A DNA stretch of 64,000 bases, from assembly GCA_947683625.1 (NCBI GenBank), contig CANTUR010000384.1, positions 1,548,001 through 1,612,000 of the forward strand, in the 5' to 3' direction. How positions within the stretch are numbered: position 1 is the first letter of the stretch; every line of letters begins with the position of its first letter. This DNA comes from Mallotus nudiflorus. Taxonomy: Eukaryota > Streptophyta > Magnoliopsida > Malpighiales > Euphorbiaceae. Positions 36,310 through 50,204 of the stretch are shown piece by piece. The position numbers and the translations under genes were made by a program. The notes under the pieces are model-generated. The model saw only the letters and a program-made list of their open reading frames with translations, was not told where the DNA came from and made no database searches.

Positions 36310-37889
36310 GTATTTTGGTAATTTTACCCTAAATTGACTAAAAATGTAATTTAATTGGTTTTAATAGTTATTTAAGGTATAAAAATGATTTCTACAAATT
36401 ATTTAGTATTTTTAACTAATTAAAACTAATTTTCGTGAATTATTTTCAATTATATATATAATATACGATTTTACTAATAAAATGAGTTTTTATCGGTTTT
36501 TACTTTGTTTTAAGATTAATTATGTAATTTCTACTTATAAAATGAATTTCTATGACATAAGGGTATTTTTGGTATTTTTATAATTATTCTGTGATTGTGG
36601 ACCCTGGTCGGTAGACTGTAGTTTGGAGTCCGACCGAGGGGTTGTGGATGAGTTGTTGTGCCTATTTTTCGAAGTGTGTTTCCTTGCAGGACCGGCTCTA
36701 CTCTTTGAGTAGAGAGATGTCCGTTTTACAGGGGAGGTTCTGCCGAATTTTTGGTAGAATTCTCATAAAATGTGATGTCCGGTCGAACCCTAATTCTGTT
36801 TCTGTGTCTAATATTCTAGATCGAGTATCTATGATTTTCTATTAGGTTTATCCTGATGTATGTTATTTTTTTTTGTTTAGTTGCACCAAGACTGAGGCCT
36901 AGTGGACCAGACCCATCGGACCTATCTCGAGGAGCGCACTAAGTGTGAGTTACTATTTTATATATATATGCTTTAGGGTGCATGATTTAGAAATGTATGT
37001 TTTATTTTGATTAAATATGCATAAATAATTTGAGCAGTACTTAGTTTATTTTTGGTTTATTTCCTGTATATTTTAAACTATATGCATGTTTTATTAATGA
37101 ATTATGTTTGAAATGTTTTCAAATATAATTTTGGTTTATTTTGTAATGTAATTGGATTTATTTAACGTATATATACTCAAAATATACCTGGTTTACTTTT
37201 GGTGTATTTTTAGTATATATATGGTTTATGTTGCTATTTTATTCAATTCATGCATCATTTACTTTTATGAATGTATGCTTTATATTTTAATGAAGGATAT
37301 CAATAGAACGTGCTACCTAGTGGGCAGCACTAGGACCGAGTACGTACCGATATGCTTATAGCATTTAGGCTATATTACTAACCGGTTTAAGGATATTGAT
37401 TGGAATTGATTTATCTGATGTGTGATGTGATTTGGGAGTGTGATTGCTGGAGCTCGATTGACCAAGTGTCTCGGGGCCAATCACACTGACAGTCAGACTG
37501 CTGGAGCTCGGTTGACTTACTGTCTCGGGGCTGGTCTACTGTCCAAATGGGACAAGTGATTATATATTGGAATAAGTGAGCCTGTATGGCTAGAGTGTTG
37601 TCTAACATTGTTTTGAGGTTGTAATTTTCTAGGGTTCTATTTGATCCTTCATAAACAGTGATTTTCAATAAATATATAAAATGATTTTGTTGCATCTGTG
37701 TGTAATTGCTTGTATACATACATATTATATATATATATTGTTGACTATATGCATTGTCATTTAGTATGCATGTATATATATTATAGTAATTCACTCAGTG
37801 AGGTCTGACTCCCCTCCGTTGACTATTTTTCAGGAGAGTCATCGTCTTCAGACCTCAGTCGCAGGCCTGTACGTCGGATTTCTTCCCCA

Positions 37890-37909
37890 CCCCCCCCCCC
37901 CCCCCCCCC
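37890..37909. repeat. 20-base cytosine homopolymer
   Basis: Sister LTRs read TTCCGCCCCGGCTTC here. This copy reads TTCCCCA followed by 20 C and then GGCTTC. It is the only long G/C run in the window; the minus strand is a G20 tract. Homopolymer length is prone to sequencing error. Confidence 0.8.
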
Positions 37910-38047
37910 GGCTTCTTTATGTAATATGCTTATCTGAGTCTTGAGTTTTATTTTTATAACCTAGACACTGCAGTAGTTATGAATAAAATCATGAGTTTCA
38001 TGTATTACATTTGTATGAGTTATGTATTTTGAGAATTTGAATTGAAA

Positions 38048-41000
38048 TGTAATATCCCGTGTTTTTTTTTAAAATATTTTTACACTGTACCGGGATATAC
38101 AGTGTCAATAATTTTTATGTATTGTACGATATTTTTATGAGTTGATATGTATTTTAAACCTATTTTAATTACTGTCTATTATTTTCAGTATTTTACGTAA
38201 AATTTTCCCGGGACTTTCATTTTCGGGGAAATTTCCACGTAAACAATGTATTATTAATTATTTTAAATGTATTTACGGGTTTGCATGAACTCATACATAT
38301 TTTTAAATTATTAAATAAAGCCTGTGTGTGTATATTTATTTAATTAGGGTTTATTATTACCCTAATATTTTATTATTTATTTATTATTATTTGATTATTT
38401 TATTTATTATTAAATTATTAAAATTTATTATTTTATTATTAATTATTTATTAATATTTAATTATTTTAATTTATTTTATTTTTTTCTTTTTTCTTTTTTC
38501 TCTTTCTTTTCCTTTTTCTTTCTTTTTCTTTTTCTTTTTCTTTCCTTTTCTTTCTTTTTCTTTTTCTTCTTCTTCTTCTTTCTCTCCCGCCCGACGCCCG
38601 ACCACCATTTTCTCACCGCCGTTTCTCCCTCCTCCGGCCACTGTTTTCGACACCGCCGGTCTCTATCTTCTCCTTGAGCTCCGGTGAGTGTGATTCTAGC
38701 TTTGGTTTGAGCTAAAATGGTCTAGAATTGCTTAGGTTTCGATTTGAAAATTTTGGCCTCTTTGAGTTTTCGATTTTTTTGAGCTTCGATTTGGATGATT
38801 CATGGAAAATTCCTTCACAAATGTTGTTCCTGGTAGCTTAATCTTCATGTATGAATTTTTACAGAATTTTTGGAGGTTGTTTGGATTTTTGGGTATTTTT
38901 GAATATTTTAATATTATTTTCTAATTTTCGGAAATTAATTATTTAAATTATGAAATTGGAGTTTATGGTTGAATTAGGTGTTGAAATGAATTATAGAAAT
39001 TTATTTGGAATTTTTATGAATTTCTAAGTATTTATTTTTAATTATTGAAGTTTATGTGATTTTGTAAAATTAAGTTAATTGTGTTTTAAATTGAATTTAA
39101 TTGGTTAATTGAGTTTAATTATTGATATTATTGATAAATATGTTGAGAAAATTAATTTTGGATAATTGTATGATTTTTGGTGAATTTTTGAAGTAATTTA
39201 GGTATATATATATATATATAGGGGTATTTTGGTAATTTTACCCTAAATTGTCTAAAAATGTAATTTAATTGGTTTTAATATTTATTTAAGGTATAAAAAT
39301 GATTTCTACAAAATATCTAGTATTTTTAACTAATTAAAACTATTTTCCGGGAATTATTTTCAATTATATATATAATATACGGTTTTTCTAATAAAATGAG
39401 TTTTAATCGGTTTTTTTTACAGTGTTTCAAGATTTATTATGTAATTTCTACGTATGAAATGTATTTTTATGATTTAAGGATATTTTTGGTATATTTGAAT
39501 ATATATTCTGTGTTTGTGGACCCCGGTCGACAGATTGTAGTCTGGAGTCCGACCGAGGGGTTGTGATTGATTGTGGTGTTTATTTTTGAAGTGTATTTTC
39601 TTTGCAGGGTCGGCTCTACTCTTTTGAGTAGAGAGATGTCCGTTTTACAGGGGAGGTTCTGCCGAATTTTCGGTAGAATTCTCGTAAAATGTGATATCCA
39701 GTCGAACCCTAATTTCCGATTCTGTGTTGAATACTCTAGATTTAATTCTAGGATTTCTGTTAGGGTTATTCTGATGTCGATTAATTATTTCTTGTTTAGT
39801 TGTGCCGAGACCGAGGGTTAGTGGACCAGGCCCGTCGGACCTGTCTCGTGGAGCGCATTAGGTGAGTTACTATATTATATATATATGCTTAGGATGCATG
39901 ATTTAGAAAATGCATGTTTTATTTTGACTAAATATACATAAATAATGTGATTTATATTCAAGTATATTTTTGGTATATTTTGGTATATAATAAATTATAT
40001 ACATGTTTTGTTAATAAAATATATTTAAAATGTTTTTAAATATATTTTTAGTTTAATTCATGATTTGATTGGATTTATTTGACATATATATACTCAAAAT
40101 ATACCTGGTTTATGTTTTGTATATTTTCGGTATATATATGGTTTATATTGCTATTTCATTTATATCCATGCATCATTTATTTTTGTGAATGAATGTTTTA
40201 TATTTAAGAATGAAGGATATCAATAGAACGTGCTACCTAGTGGGCAGCACTAGGACCGAGTACGTACCGGTACGCCTATAGCTTTAGGCTATATTACTAA
40301 CTTATTTATGGATATCGAATTGATTATGATTATTGATATATGTGAGATGTGGTTTGTGGGTGTGATTGCTGGAGCTCGGTTGACCAAGTGTCTCGGGGCC
40401 AATCACACTGGCAGTCAAACTGCTGGAGCTCGGTTGACTTAGTGTCTCGGGGCCAGTCTACTGTCCATATGGATTAAGTGGATATATTTGGAATAAGTGA
40501 GCCTGTGTGGCTAGAGTGTTGTTTAACACTATTTTCTGAGGTTGCGATATTCTAGGGTTCTATGTGATCCTTCATAAAAGTTGATTTTCAGACAAATATA
40601 TAAAATGATTTTTCTGCATCTGTATGAACTTGCCTGTATATATACATATTACTCCTATACTGTTGACTGTATGCATTATCACTTAGAGTGTATGTATATA
40701 TATTATAGTAATTCACTCAGTGAGGTCTGACTCCCCTCCGTTGACTATTTTTCAGGAGAGTCAACTTCCTCAGACCTCAGTAGCAGGTCGATACGCCGGA
40801 TTTTTTCCGCCCCGGCTTCTTTATGTAAATTGTATACTTGAGTCTTATTTATTTTATCTAGACACTGCAGTAGTTGTGATTTTCAGTAGTTGTGAATTAA
40901 AGTATTTGTTTTAAAGAGATGTATTATAGTAAAACTGGATTTGTATAAAGATTATACATTTATGAGATTATATATGTGATGTGATGAGTTTTGAATTGAA

Positions 41001-41173
41001 TCCAGTTGATATGGATGATATTGTAATATTTATGATTTTATTTTCCGCTGCATATTATATTTTTATTGTTATTATTGCATATTTATTTTATTTTTAGGCT
41101 TGCTACGGGTTCCGGATTCGAAAGAATTCCCGTTCCCTAGCGCCGGTCATGGCCCCTGTTTTGGGTCGTAACA
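38048..41173 (+). mobile_element. Solo family-A LTR nested in the previous one
   Basis: TGTAATATCCCGTG (38048) to TTTTGGGTCGTAACA (41173), 3,126 bp. Perfect target duplication TGAAA (38043-38047 and 41174-41178). The terminus reads CGTAACA instead of CGTGACA. A strong pyrimidine tract (38468-38585) precedes a short C-rich island. All hairpin islands are present (twin stem-loops near 40359-40458). Confidence 0.93.
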
Positions 41174-41380
41174 TGAAACTTGCATTAAAGGATTTATTTA
41201 TATATGAGATACGAATTATTATTTTTATATATTTATGATTTTATTTCCGCTGCATCAAGAGCTGTTGTTATTATTATTGCATGTTTATTTTATTTTTAGG
41301 CTCGCTACGGGTTCCGGATTCGAAATAATTCATGTTCCCTAGCGCCGGTCATGGCCCCTGTTTTGGGTCGTGACAACATG

Positions 41381-42155
41381 TTATATGTAAAAATATAGTT
41401 CATTTATAGAAAAAGTTACTTTACAAAAAAATTAAAGTTGTGTTTATACTTTGTTAAATAATTATTTTTCAAGAAAACACACTTAATTAACAAAAAAAAA
41501 GTGAGTTTACTTAACCAAAAATATACAAATGAAACATTTTATCATTAAAATTTAATAATTAAATGATATTTTTGAAGAAATAACAAATAATTGATTTTTA
41601 AACAAAATTTAATTAAAAAATTTACATTAGTTGTGTGAATAAATTAAATTTTACAAATAAAAATAAACAAATTCACAAAATTTTATTATTTTAACTCACA
41701 TATTTTATGTAAAAATGTAGCTCATTTACAAAAAAAAATACACTTACTTAACAAAAAAGTGAATCTAATTTATGGAAAAATATATATTAAATAATTTTAT
41801 CCCTAAATAAATTTTTAAAAAATTAACAAATATTGAAATGTTTTTTTTATTTTTTATATATTGTTTATTATAAAAAATTGAATTATTTATATTTTACTAT
41901 TTAATTGAAAATATTTAATTTACAAAACACACTAACAACTTAACAAAAAAATTAACTATTTATTTCATTTTTCGTAATTTTATATTTATTTTTCCTGTAA
42001 TATTAGGATGTATAGAATTTTAGTGCTACTTTAGTTATTTTAGTATTTTTAACAATTACTTAGTAACTTGCTATAGTAGGTTAACATCTATTTTAATATT
42101 TTATTTTTTTATTTATAAATGCCATGTGTTATTTGTTAATTGGATCTAAAAACTA
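41381..42155. repeat. Diverged AT-rich tandem repeat, right part
   Basis: Continuation of the array interrupted at 34946, with a unit near 41621 and flanking motifs (AAAATGTAGCTCATTTA, AACACACTTAATTAAC) shared with 34500-34740. From about 41980 on the resemblance fades. No coding potential is recognised. Confidence 0.5.
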
Positions 42156-42159
42156 AAGT

Positions 42160-42480
42160 AGCATTACTTTGTTTTAAGGCAAAACCATGTTGAGGCTCCT
42201 AAACTTTTCAACTTTTTAGTTTTAAACTCCTAAAGTTTCATTTTGTATATTTAGCGACTCGAACTTTACAGATTTGAAGTTTTAAACCTTTTCGTCAATT
42301 TTTAACAAAAATTATTTTCTTTTGGTCTTTAAAGTTTTATATTTCTAATATTTATACCATTTTTTTTACCTTTTAATACTGATATTACTTTTAATTCTTT
42401 TTTCATGGTAAAAAATAAATTTACTTATTTTAATTTCTAATATTTTAAATTAAAAATATGAATTCATATATATTTTTAAA
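42160..42480 (+). repeat. Left arm of a long inverted repeat (foldback or TIR DNA transposon)
   Basis: CATTACTTTGTTTTAAGGC and the following roughly 300 bp are an imperfect reverse complement of 49531-49836. Examples are TTTTGTATATTTAG against TTTAAATATACAAAATAAAA, and AATAAATTTACTTATTTTA against TAAAATAAGTAAATTTATT. The two arms now lie 7 kb apart because an LTR inserted between them. No transposase is seen. The exact outer end and target duplication are not resolved. Confidence 0.6.
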
Positions 42481-43015
42481 TAATTTTAAATTTTGAAAAT
42501 AAATAAAAAATTTAATATTAATATTAAAAAAATTATAATAAAACTACTATTTTTTAAAATAAAATATTATATTTTTAAAATAAAACATTATGATGAAAGA
42601 AACACCATAATTAAAAGAGATTATGATAAAAAAAATATATTTTTATAATTCTTAAAAATTTAAATTTTATATTTTCATTACATTTTTTAGTTTTTTTTGT
42701 ACAAAATTTAATTAAATTATCGTGAATAATTTTTTATAATATAACTTTTATAAATAATAGATACTAATGTATGTCTATGCATCACCAAAAAACGGTGATA
42801 GATTTCCAACCAACTCAAACTTTTATAACCCTTATCTTAACCTTTATTTTTTTATCATGCTTTTTGGGTATATAAAAAAAAAATTATATTATAAAAATTT
42901 ATTCACAAAAATATAAAATATTGTGAAATACAGTAGTATTATTATATATATATTTTTAAATTTAGCATAATAGCATTAACTTATTTATTTTTAAAATTTA
43001 AAATTATTTAAATAT
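42481..43015. other. AT-rich sequence between foldback arms; no gene seen
   Basis: Very AT-rich sequence with poly-A and poly-T runs and no recognisable frame, RNA gene or element end. It would be the loop of the inverted repeat before LTR insertion. Confidence 0.5.
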
Positions 43016-44348
43016 TGTAATATCCCGTATTTTTTTTAAACATTTTAACACTGTACCGGGATATGCAGTGTTAATAATTTTTGTATATATCATGATATTT
43101 TACGAGGTTGATGTGTATTTAAGACCTATTTTAATTATTGTGTATTATTTATAGTGCTTTACGTAAAATTTTCCTGGGACTTGCATTTTCGGGGAAATTT
43201 TCACGTAAATAATTTATTATTAATTATTTTAAATATATTTTCGGACTTGCATGAACTCATACGTATTTTTAAATTACTAAATAGAGCCTATGTGTGTATA
43301 TATTTATTTAATCAGGGTTTAGTATATTACCCTAATATTTTATTAATTAATTATTTGTTTATGTGTTATTTAATTATTTTTAATTAATATTAAATTTTAA
43401 AATATTAAATATTAAGTGTGTGGGTGTGATTTTTTTCAAATATTTTATTAAAATTATTTTTTTATTATTTTTCTTTTTTTTCTTTTTCTGTTTCTTTTTC
43501 TTTTTTTTTTTCTTTTCTTTCTCTTTTCTTTTCTTTTTCTTTTCTTTTCTTTTTCTTCTTCTTCTTCCCGTGCGCAACCACCTTCCCCTCCCACTGCAAC
43601 TTTCGATCCCCGACCGTCGGTGTGCCTCCCGACTTGCCACCGTTTTCCTCAGCCGTTCCCCGCCGCCAGCAGCCTCCTTCCCCGGCACCGACAGCCTCTT
43701 TTCTTCCATTTTGGCCGAAATTCCTCTCCTCGCTGTTCACCAACTTTTCGGCCACCGTTTTCGACACCGCCAATCTCTTTCTTCTCCTTGAGCTCTGGTG
43801 AGTGTGATTCTAGCTTTGGTTTGAACTTAAATGGTCTTGATTTGCTTAGGTTTTGAATTTTCCAATTCGGCCATATTAGGGTTTTCAATTTTTTTGAGCT
43901 TTGAATTGATTGATTCATGAAAAGTCCCTTAACAAATGTTGATCCTAGTAGCTTAATATACATGTATGAATTTTTGTGGAATTTTTGGAGATTAATTTGA
44001 TTTTTGGGTATTTTTGAATATTTTAATATTATTTTCTAATTTTCGGAAATTAATTAATTAAATTATGAAATTGTGTTTTATGGTTAAATTAGGTGTTGAA
44101 ATGAATTATAGGAATTTATTTGGAATTTTTATGAATTTCTATGTATTTATTTTGAATTATTGAAGTTTATGTAATTTTGGGAAAATTAGGTTAAATGTGT
44201 TTTTATTTGAAATTAATTGGTAAATTGAGGTTAATTATTAATATTATTGATAAATATGTTGAGAAAATTAATTTTGGATAATTATACTATTTTTGGTGAA
44301 TTTTTGAATGAATTTTAGTATATTTATATATAGGGGTATTTTGGTAAT

Positions 44349-47300
44349 TGTTATGACCCAAAACAGGGGCCATGACCGGCGCTAGGGAACGGGAATTCTT
44401 TCGAATCCGGAACCCGTAACAAGCCTAAAAATAAAATAAACATGCAATAATAATAACAATAGCTCTTAATGCAGTGGAAATAAAATCATAATTATCAAAA
44501 TAAAAATCCATATCCCATATATAGATAAATCCTTTGATACAAGTCTCAGTTCAATTTCTCAAAATACATAACTCACACAAATATAATACATAAAACCCAC
44601 AATTTATTTACAACTACTATAGTGTCTAGATTATAAAAATAAAATTCAAGACTCAGATAAGCAGTTTACATAAAGAAGCCGGGGCGGAAGAAATCCGGCG
44701 TACAGGCCTGCTACTGAGGTCTGAAGATGTTGACTCTCCTGAAAAATTATCAACAGAGGGGAGTCAAACCTCACTGAGTGAATTACTATAATATATATAC
44801 ATACACACTAACTGATAATGCATACAACCAACAGTATATATCTAATATGTATATATACAGGCAAATACACACAGGTGCAATAAAATCATTTTATATATAT
44901 TTTATTGAAAATCATCTTTTATGAAGGATCACATAAAACTCTAGAATATCGCAACCTCGGAAATAGTATTAGACAACACTCTAGCCATACGGGCTCACTT
45001 AATCTAAATATATCCACTTAACCCATTTAGACAGTAGACTGGCCCCGAGACACTAAGTCAACTGAGCTCCAGCAGTCTGACTGCCAATGTGATTGGCCCC
45101 GAGACACTTGGTCAACCGAGCTCCAGCAATCACACCTCCAAACCATATCTCACACATCAAATAATCATATTTAATCAATATCCACAAATGGTTAGTAATA
45201 TAGCCTAAATACTATAGGCGTACCGGTATGTACTCGGTCCTAGTGCTGCCCACTAGGTAGCACGTTCTATTGATATCCTTCATTAATAAATATAAAACAT
45301 TCATTCACAAAAATAAATGATGCATGAAGTTCAATAAAATATCAACATAAACCATATATATACTAGAAATATACCAAAAGTAAACCAGGTATATTTCAAG
45401 TATATATACGTCAAATAAATCCAATCAAATTATAAATTAAACTAGAAATATATTTAAAAACATTTTTAAATATAATTTATTAACAAAACATGTATATAAT
45501 TTAATGTATACCAAAAATAAACCAAAATAAACTAAATATAAACTTAAGAAATAATCAAATTATTTATGCATATTTAATCAACATAAAACATGTATTTCTA
45601 AATCATGCATCCTAAGCATATATATATATAGTATAGTAACTCACCCTAGTGCGCTCCACGAGACGGGTCCGACGGGCCTGGTCCACTAGCCCTCGGTCTC
45701 GGCGCAACTAAACAAGCAATAAGTAATAGACATCAGAATAAACCTAACAGAAATCCTAGAATTCGATCTAGAGTATTTAACATAGAATCAAAAATTAGGG
45801 TTCGACTGGATATCACATTTTACGAGAATTCTACCAAAAATTCGGCAGAACCTCCCCTGTAAAACGGACATCTCTCTACTCAAAAGAGTAGAGCCGACCC
45901 TGCAAAGAAATACACTTCAAAAAACAAACACCACATCTCATTCACAATCCCTCGGTCGGACTCCAGACTACAATCTACCGACCGGGGTCCACAAACACAG
46001 AATAATTATGATAATACCAAAAATACCCTTAAAACCTAAAAATACATTTTATAGGTAGAAATTACATAATTAACCTTAAAACACTGTAAAAACCGGTAAA
46101 AACTCATTTTATTAGAAAAATCGTATATTATATATATAATTGAAAATAATTCACGAAAAATAGTTTTAATTAGTTAAAAATACTGAATAATTTGTAGAAA
46201 TCATTTTTATACCTTAAATAACTATTAAAACCAATTAAATTACATTTTTAGACAATTTAGGGTAAAATTACCAAATTACCCCTATATATATAAATATACT
46301 TAAATTACTTCAAAAATTCACCAAAAATTATAAAATTATACAAAATTAATTTTCTCAACATATTTATCAATAATATTAATAATTAAACTCATTTAACCAA
46401 TTAAATTCAATTAAAAACACATTTAACCTAATTTTCCCAAAATTACATAAACTTCAATAATTCAAAATAAATACTTAGAAATTCATAAAAATTCCAAATA
46501 AATTCCTATAATTCATTTAAAAACCTAATTTAACCATAAAAGCCAATTTCATAATTTAAATAATTAATTTCCGAAAATTAGAAAATAATATTAAAATATT
46601 CAAAAATACCCAAAAATCCAAAAAATCTCCAAAAATTCCACAAAAATTCATAAATGTAGATTAAGCTACTAGGATCAACATTTGTAAAGGTAGTTTTCAT
46701 TAATCAATCAATTCGAAGCTCAAAAAAATCAAAAACCATAATATGGCCGAATTCGAAAAATCAAAACCTAAGCAATTCTAGACCATTTTAGCTCAAACCA
46801 AAGCTAGAATCACACTCATCGGAGCTTAAGGAGAAGAAAGAGACCGGCGGTGTCGAAAACGGTGGCCGGAATCGTCATTAACGGCAAAGGGAAGAAGTTT
46901 CGGCCAAAAGGGAAAACAGGGGCTAACCGGCGCCGGGGAAGGAGCTGGGGGCGGCGGAGTGGCTGGCTGGGGAAGGCAGAGCTCCTGGCGGCACACCGAA
47001 GATCGGGAATCAGGAGTTGCAGCGGTGAGGGATGGGTGGTTGGGCACACGGGAGAAGGAAGAAGAAGAAAAAGAAAAAGAAAAAAGAAAGAAAAGAAAAA
47101 GAAAGAAAAAGAAAAAAAAAAGAAAAATAAATAAATAAAAAATAATAATTTTAATAAAATATTTAGAAAAATTTACATCCACACACTTAATATTTTAATA
47201 ATTTAATAATAAATAAAATAATTAAATAACAATAAATTAATAAACAAATAATAAAATATTAGGGTAATATTAATTAAATCCTAATTAAATAAATATTGCA

Positions 47301-47579
47301 CACATAGGCTTTATTTATTATTTTAAAAATACGTATGAGTTCATGCAAGTCCAAAAATATATTTAAAATAATTAATAATAAATTATTTACGTGAAAATTT
47401 CCCCAAAAATGCAAGTCCCGGGAAAATTTTACGTAAAGGACTGTAAATAATACACAATAATTAAAATAGATTTTAAATACATAACAACTCATAAAAATAT
47501 CATATAATATACAGAAATTATTAACACTGCATATCCCGGTACAGTGTAAAAATATTTTAAAAAAACACGGGATATTATA
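44349..47579 (-). mobile_element. Solo family-A LTR, minus strand
   Basis: On the plus strand it runs TGTTATGACCCAAAACAGG (44349) to CACGGGATATTATA (47579), 3,231 bp. Perfect target duplication GTAAT (44344-44348 and 47580-47584). Both extreme termini carry transitions relative to TGTCACGACCC and ATTACA. A GA-rich stretch (47045-47135) is the complement of the family's pyrimidine tract. No interior. Confidence 0.92.
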
Positions 47580-48931
47580 GTAATTTTACCCTAAATTGGC
47601 TAAAAATGAAATTTAATTGGTTTTAATAGTTATTTAAGGTATAAAAATGATTTCTACAAATTATTTGATATTTTTGACTAATTAAAACTATTTTTCGTGA
47701 ATTATTTTCAATTATATATATAATATACGATTTTACTAATAAAATGAGTTTTTCTCGGTTTTTACAGTGTTTTAAGGTTAATTATGTAATTTCTACTTAT
47801 AAAATGAATTTCTATGATATAAGGGTATTTTTGGTATTTCCTGAATTGTTCTGTGTTTGTGGATCCCGGTCGGTAGATTATAGTCTGGAGTCCGACCGAG
47901 GGGTTGTGGTTAAGTGTTGAGCTTGTTTTTCGAAGTGTGTTTCTTTGCAGGGTCGGCTCTACTCTTTGAGTAGAGAGATGTCCATTTTACAGGGGAGGTT
48001 CTGCCGAATTTTCGGTAGAATTCTCATAAAACGTGATATCCGGTCGAACCTTAATCTCAATTCTATGTTTAATACTCTAGATCGAATTCTAGGATTTCTG
48101 TTAGGTTTATTCTAATGTCGATTATTTATTGTTTATTTAGTTGCGCCGAGACCGAGGGCTAGTAGACCAGGCCCGTCGGACCCATCTCGTGGAGCGCACT
48201 AATTTGTGAGTTACTATACTATATATATATGCCTTAGGATGAATGATTTTAGAAATATATGTTTTATTTTGATTAAAATGCATAAATAATGTGATTTGTA
48301 TTTAAGTATATTTTTGGTTTATTTTTGGTATATATTAAATTATATGCATGTTTTATTAATGAACTGTGTTTAAAATGTTTTTAAATGTATCTTTAGTTTA
48401 TTTTGTAATTTAATTGGATTTATTTGACGTATATATACTCGAAATATACCTGGTTTACTTTTGATATATTTTCGGTATATATATGGTTTATGTTGTTATT
48501 TTATTTAATTTCATGCATCGTTTATTTGTGAATGAATGTTTTATATTCATTAATGAAGGATATCGATAGAACGTGCTACCTAGTGGGCAGCACTAGGACC
48601 GAGTACGTACCAGTACGCTTGTAGTATTTAGGCTATACTACTAACCTATTTGTGGATATTGATTGGTTATGAATATTTGATGTGTGAGACACATTTGGGT
48701 GTGATTGCTGGAGCTCGGTTGACCAAGTGTCTCGGGGCCAATCACACTAGCAGTTAGACTGCTGGAGCTCGGTTGACTTAGTGTCTCGGGGCCAGTCTAC
48801 TGTCTAAATGGATTAAGTGGATATATTTGGAATAAGTGAGCCTGTATGGCTAGAGTGTTGTCTAACACTATTTCCAAGGTTGTGATATTCTTGGGTTCTA
48901 TGTGATCCTTCATAAAAGATGATTTTCAATG

Positions 48932-48933
<2 letters not shown>

Positions 48934-48983
<50 letters not shown>
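48934..48983. repeat. (TA)n microsatellite
   Basis: About 50 bases of TA repeat inside the solo LTR, where sisters have AAATATATAAAATG. Confidence 0.95.
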
Positions 48984-48986
<3 letters not shown>

Positions 48987-49530
48987 GATTTTATTGCATC
49001 TGTGTGTATTTGCCTGTATATATACATATTAGATATATACTGTTGACTATATGCATTGTCATTTAGTGTGTTTGTATATGTATTATAGTAATTCACTCAG
49101 TGAGGTCTGACTCCCCTCCGTTGACAATTTTTTAGAAGAGTCAACATCTTCAGACCTCAGTAGCAGACCTGTACGCCGGATTTCTTCCGCCCCAGCTTCT
49201 TTGTGTAAACTGCTTACTTGAGTCTTATTTTTATAATCTAGACACTGCAGTAGTTGTAAATTAATTTGTGGGATTTTATGTATTTTATTTATGTGAGATA
49301 TTGTATTATATTTGAAACTGGATTTGTATTAAAAGATTTATATATATATGAGATGAGATTTGACTTAAATCCAGTTGGTGAAAATAATATTATGATATTT
49401 ATTTCCGCTGCATTATATATTACTACTATTATTGCATGTTTATTTTATTTTTAGGCTTGCTACAGGTTCCGAATTCGAAAGAATTCCCGTTCCCTAGCGC
49501 CGGTCATGGCCCCTGTTTTGGGTCGTGACA

Positions 49531-49836
49531 AATATGTATATAATAATTTAAAATATTAGAAAATAAAATAAGTAAATTTATTCTTTATTGGTGAAAAAAT
49601 TTTAAAAGTGATATAAGTGTTAAAAAGTAAAAAATAGTATGAATGTTAGAAATATAAAACTTGAGGAACCAAAAGGAAATAACTTGTGTTAAAAAATTGA
49701 TAAAAAAATTTAAAACTTTAAATCCGTGAAGTTTAAAGATTTAAATATACAAAATAAAATTATAAAAATCTAAAGCTAAAAAACTGATAAATTTAGGGCA
49801 ATATGAGTTTTGCCTTGTTTTCAACAAAAGTAATGG
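49531..49836 (-). repeat. Right arm of the long inverted repeat
   Basis: Reverse complement of 42160-42480. It begins immediately after the LTR (it includes the right AATAT duplication) and ends near GTTTTCAACAAAAGTAATG (49817-49835), mirroring CATTACTTTGTTTTAAGG. Arms differ at many bases, so the element is old. Confidence 0.6.
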
Positions 49837-50204
49837 TAGAATTAGCCAAATAAAAGATTCTGTTGTGTTTCTTTATCTATTACATTCACTTTCACTCAAA
49901 AGTCTCAAACTCTCCCCATATTTCAATCTCTTTTTTTTTTTTTTAAGAAATTAAAAATAGTTTAGCTCTGAAAAAATAAAGAAGAAGTAAAAAAGTTTTG
50001 GATTTCTTAGAACAAATACTCTTGTAGGAAGAACATGTTTTTTTTTTCATCATTCATTTCTTATTATTATGCTATTTATGGGGATTATCACGTTATTCAT
50101 ATAAAAAAATCATTATATTCCTTTGCAATTAGATTTAGGACATATTTAATTTGTGGAATAGATCAAGAATAGAATAGTTATTCCATAAGAAATAGCTATT
50201 TTTT
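49837..50204. other. Short non-LTR stretch; no gene or known element seen
   Basis: AT-rich with T and A runs. No reading frame of note, no RNA gene motif. It lies between the foldback arm and a minus-strand solo LTR and may be the oldest, non-LTR background of the window. Confidence 0.5.

Larger units (their letters stand above)
34947..41375 (+). mobile_element. Solo family-A LTR, split by a second solo LTR
   Basis: TGTAAATCCCATG (34947) to TTTTGGGTCGTGACA (41375). Perfect target duplication ACATG (34942-34946 and 41376-41380). Own sequence is 34947-38047 and 41179-41375, about 3.3 kb. It carries a pyrimidine tract of TTTTTC type (35415-35480), a (TA)n expansion (36227-36307) and a 20-base C run (37890-37909). 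All conserved islands are present (CTCTACT hairpin near 36706, twin stem-loops near 37437-37536). Confidence 0.92.
43016..49530 (+). mobile_element. Solo family-A LTR containing an inverted solo LTR
   Basis: TGTAATATCCCGTA (43016) to TTTTGGGTCGTGACA (49530). Perfect target duplication AATAT (43011-43015 and 49531-49535). Own sequence is 43016-44348 and 47585-49530, about 3.28 kb. It has a pyrimidine tract (43460-43565), a C-rich island to 43798, hairpins near 47958 and twin stem-loops near 48701-48800. Confidence 0.93.
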
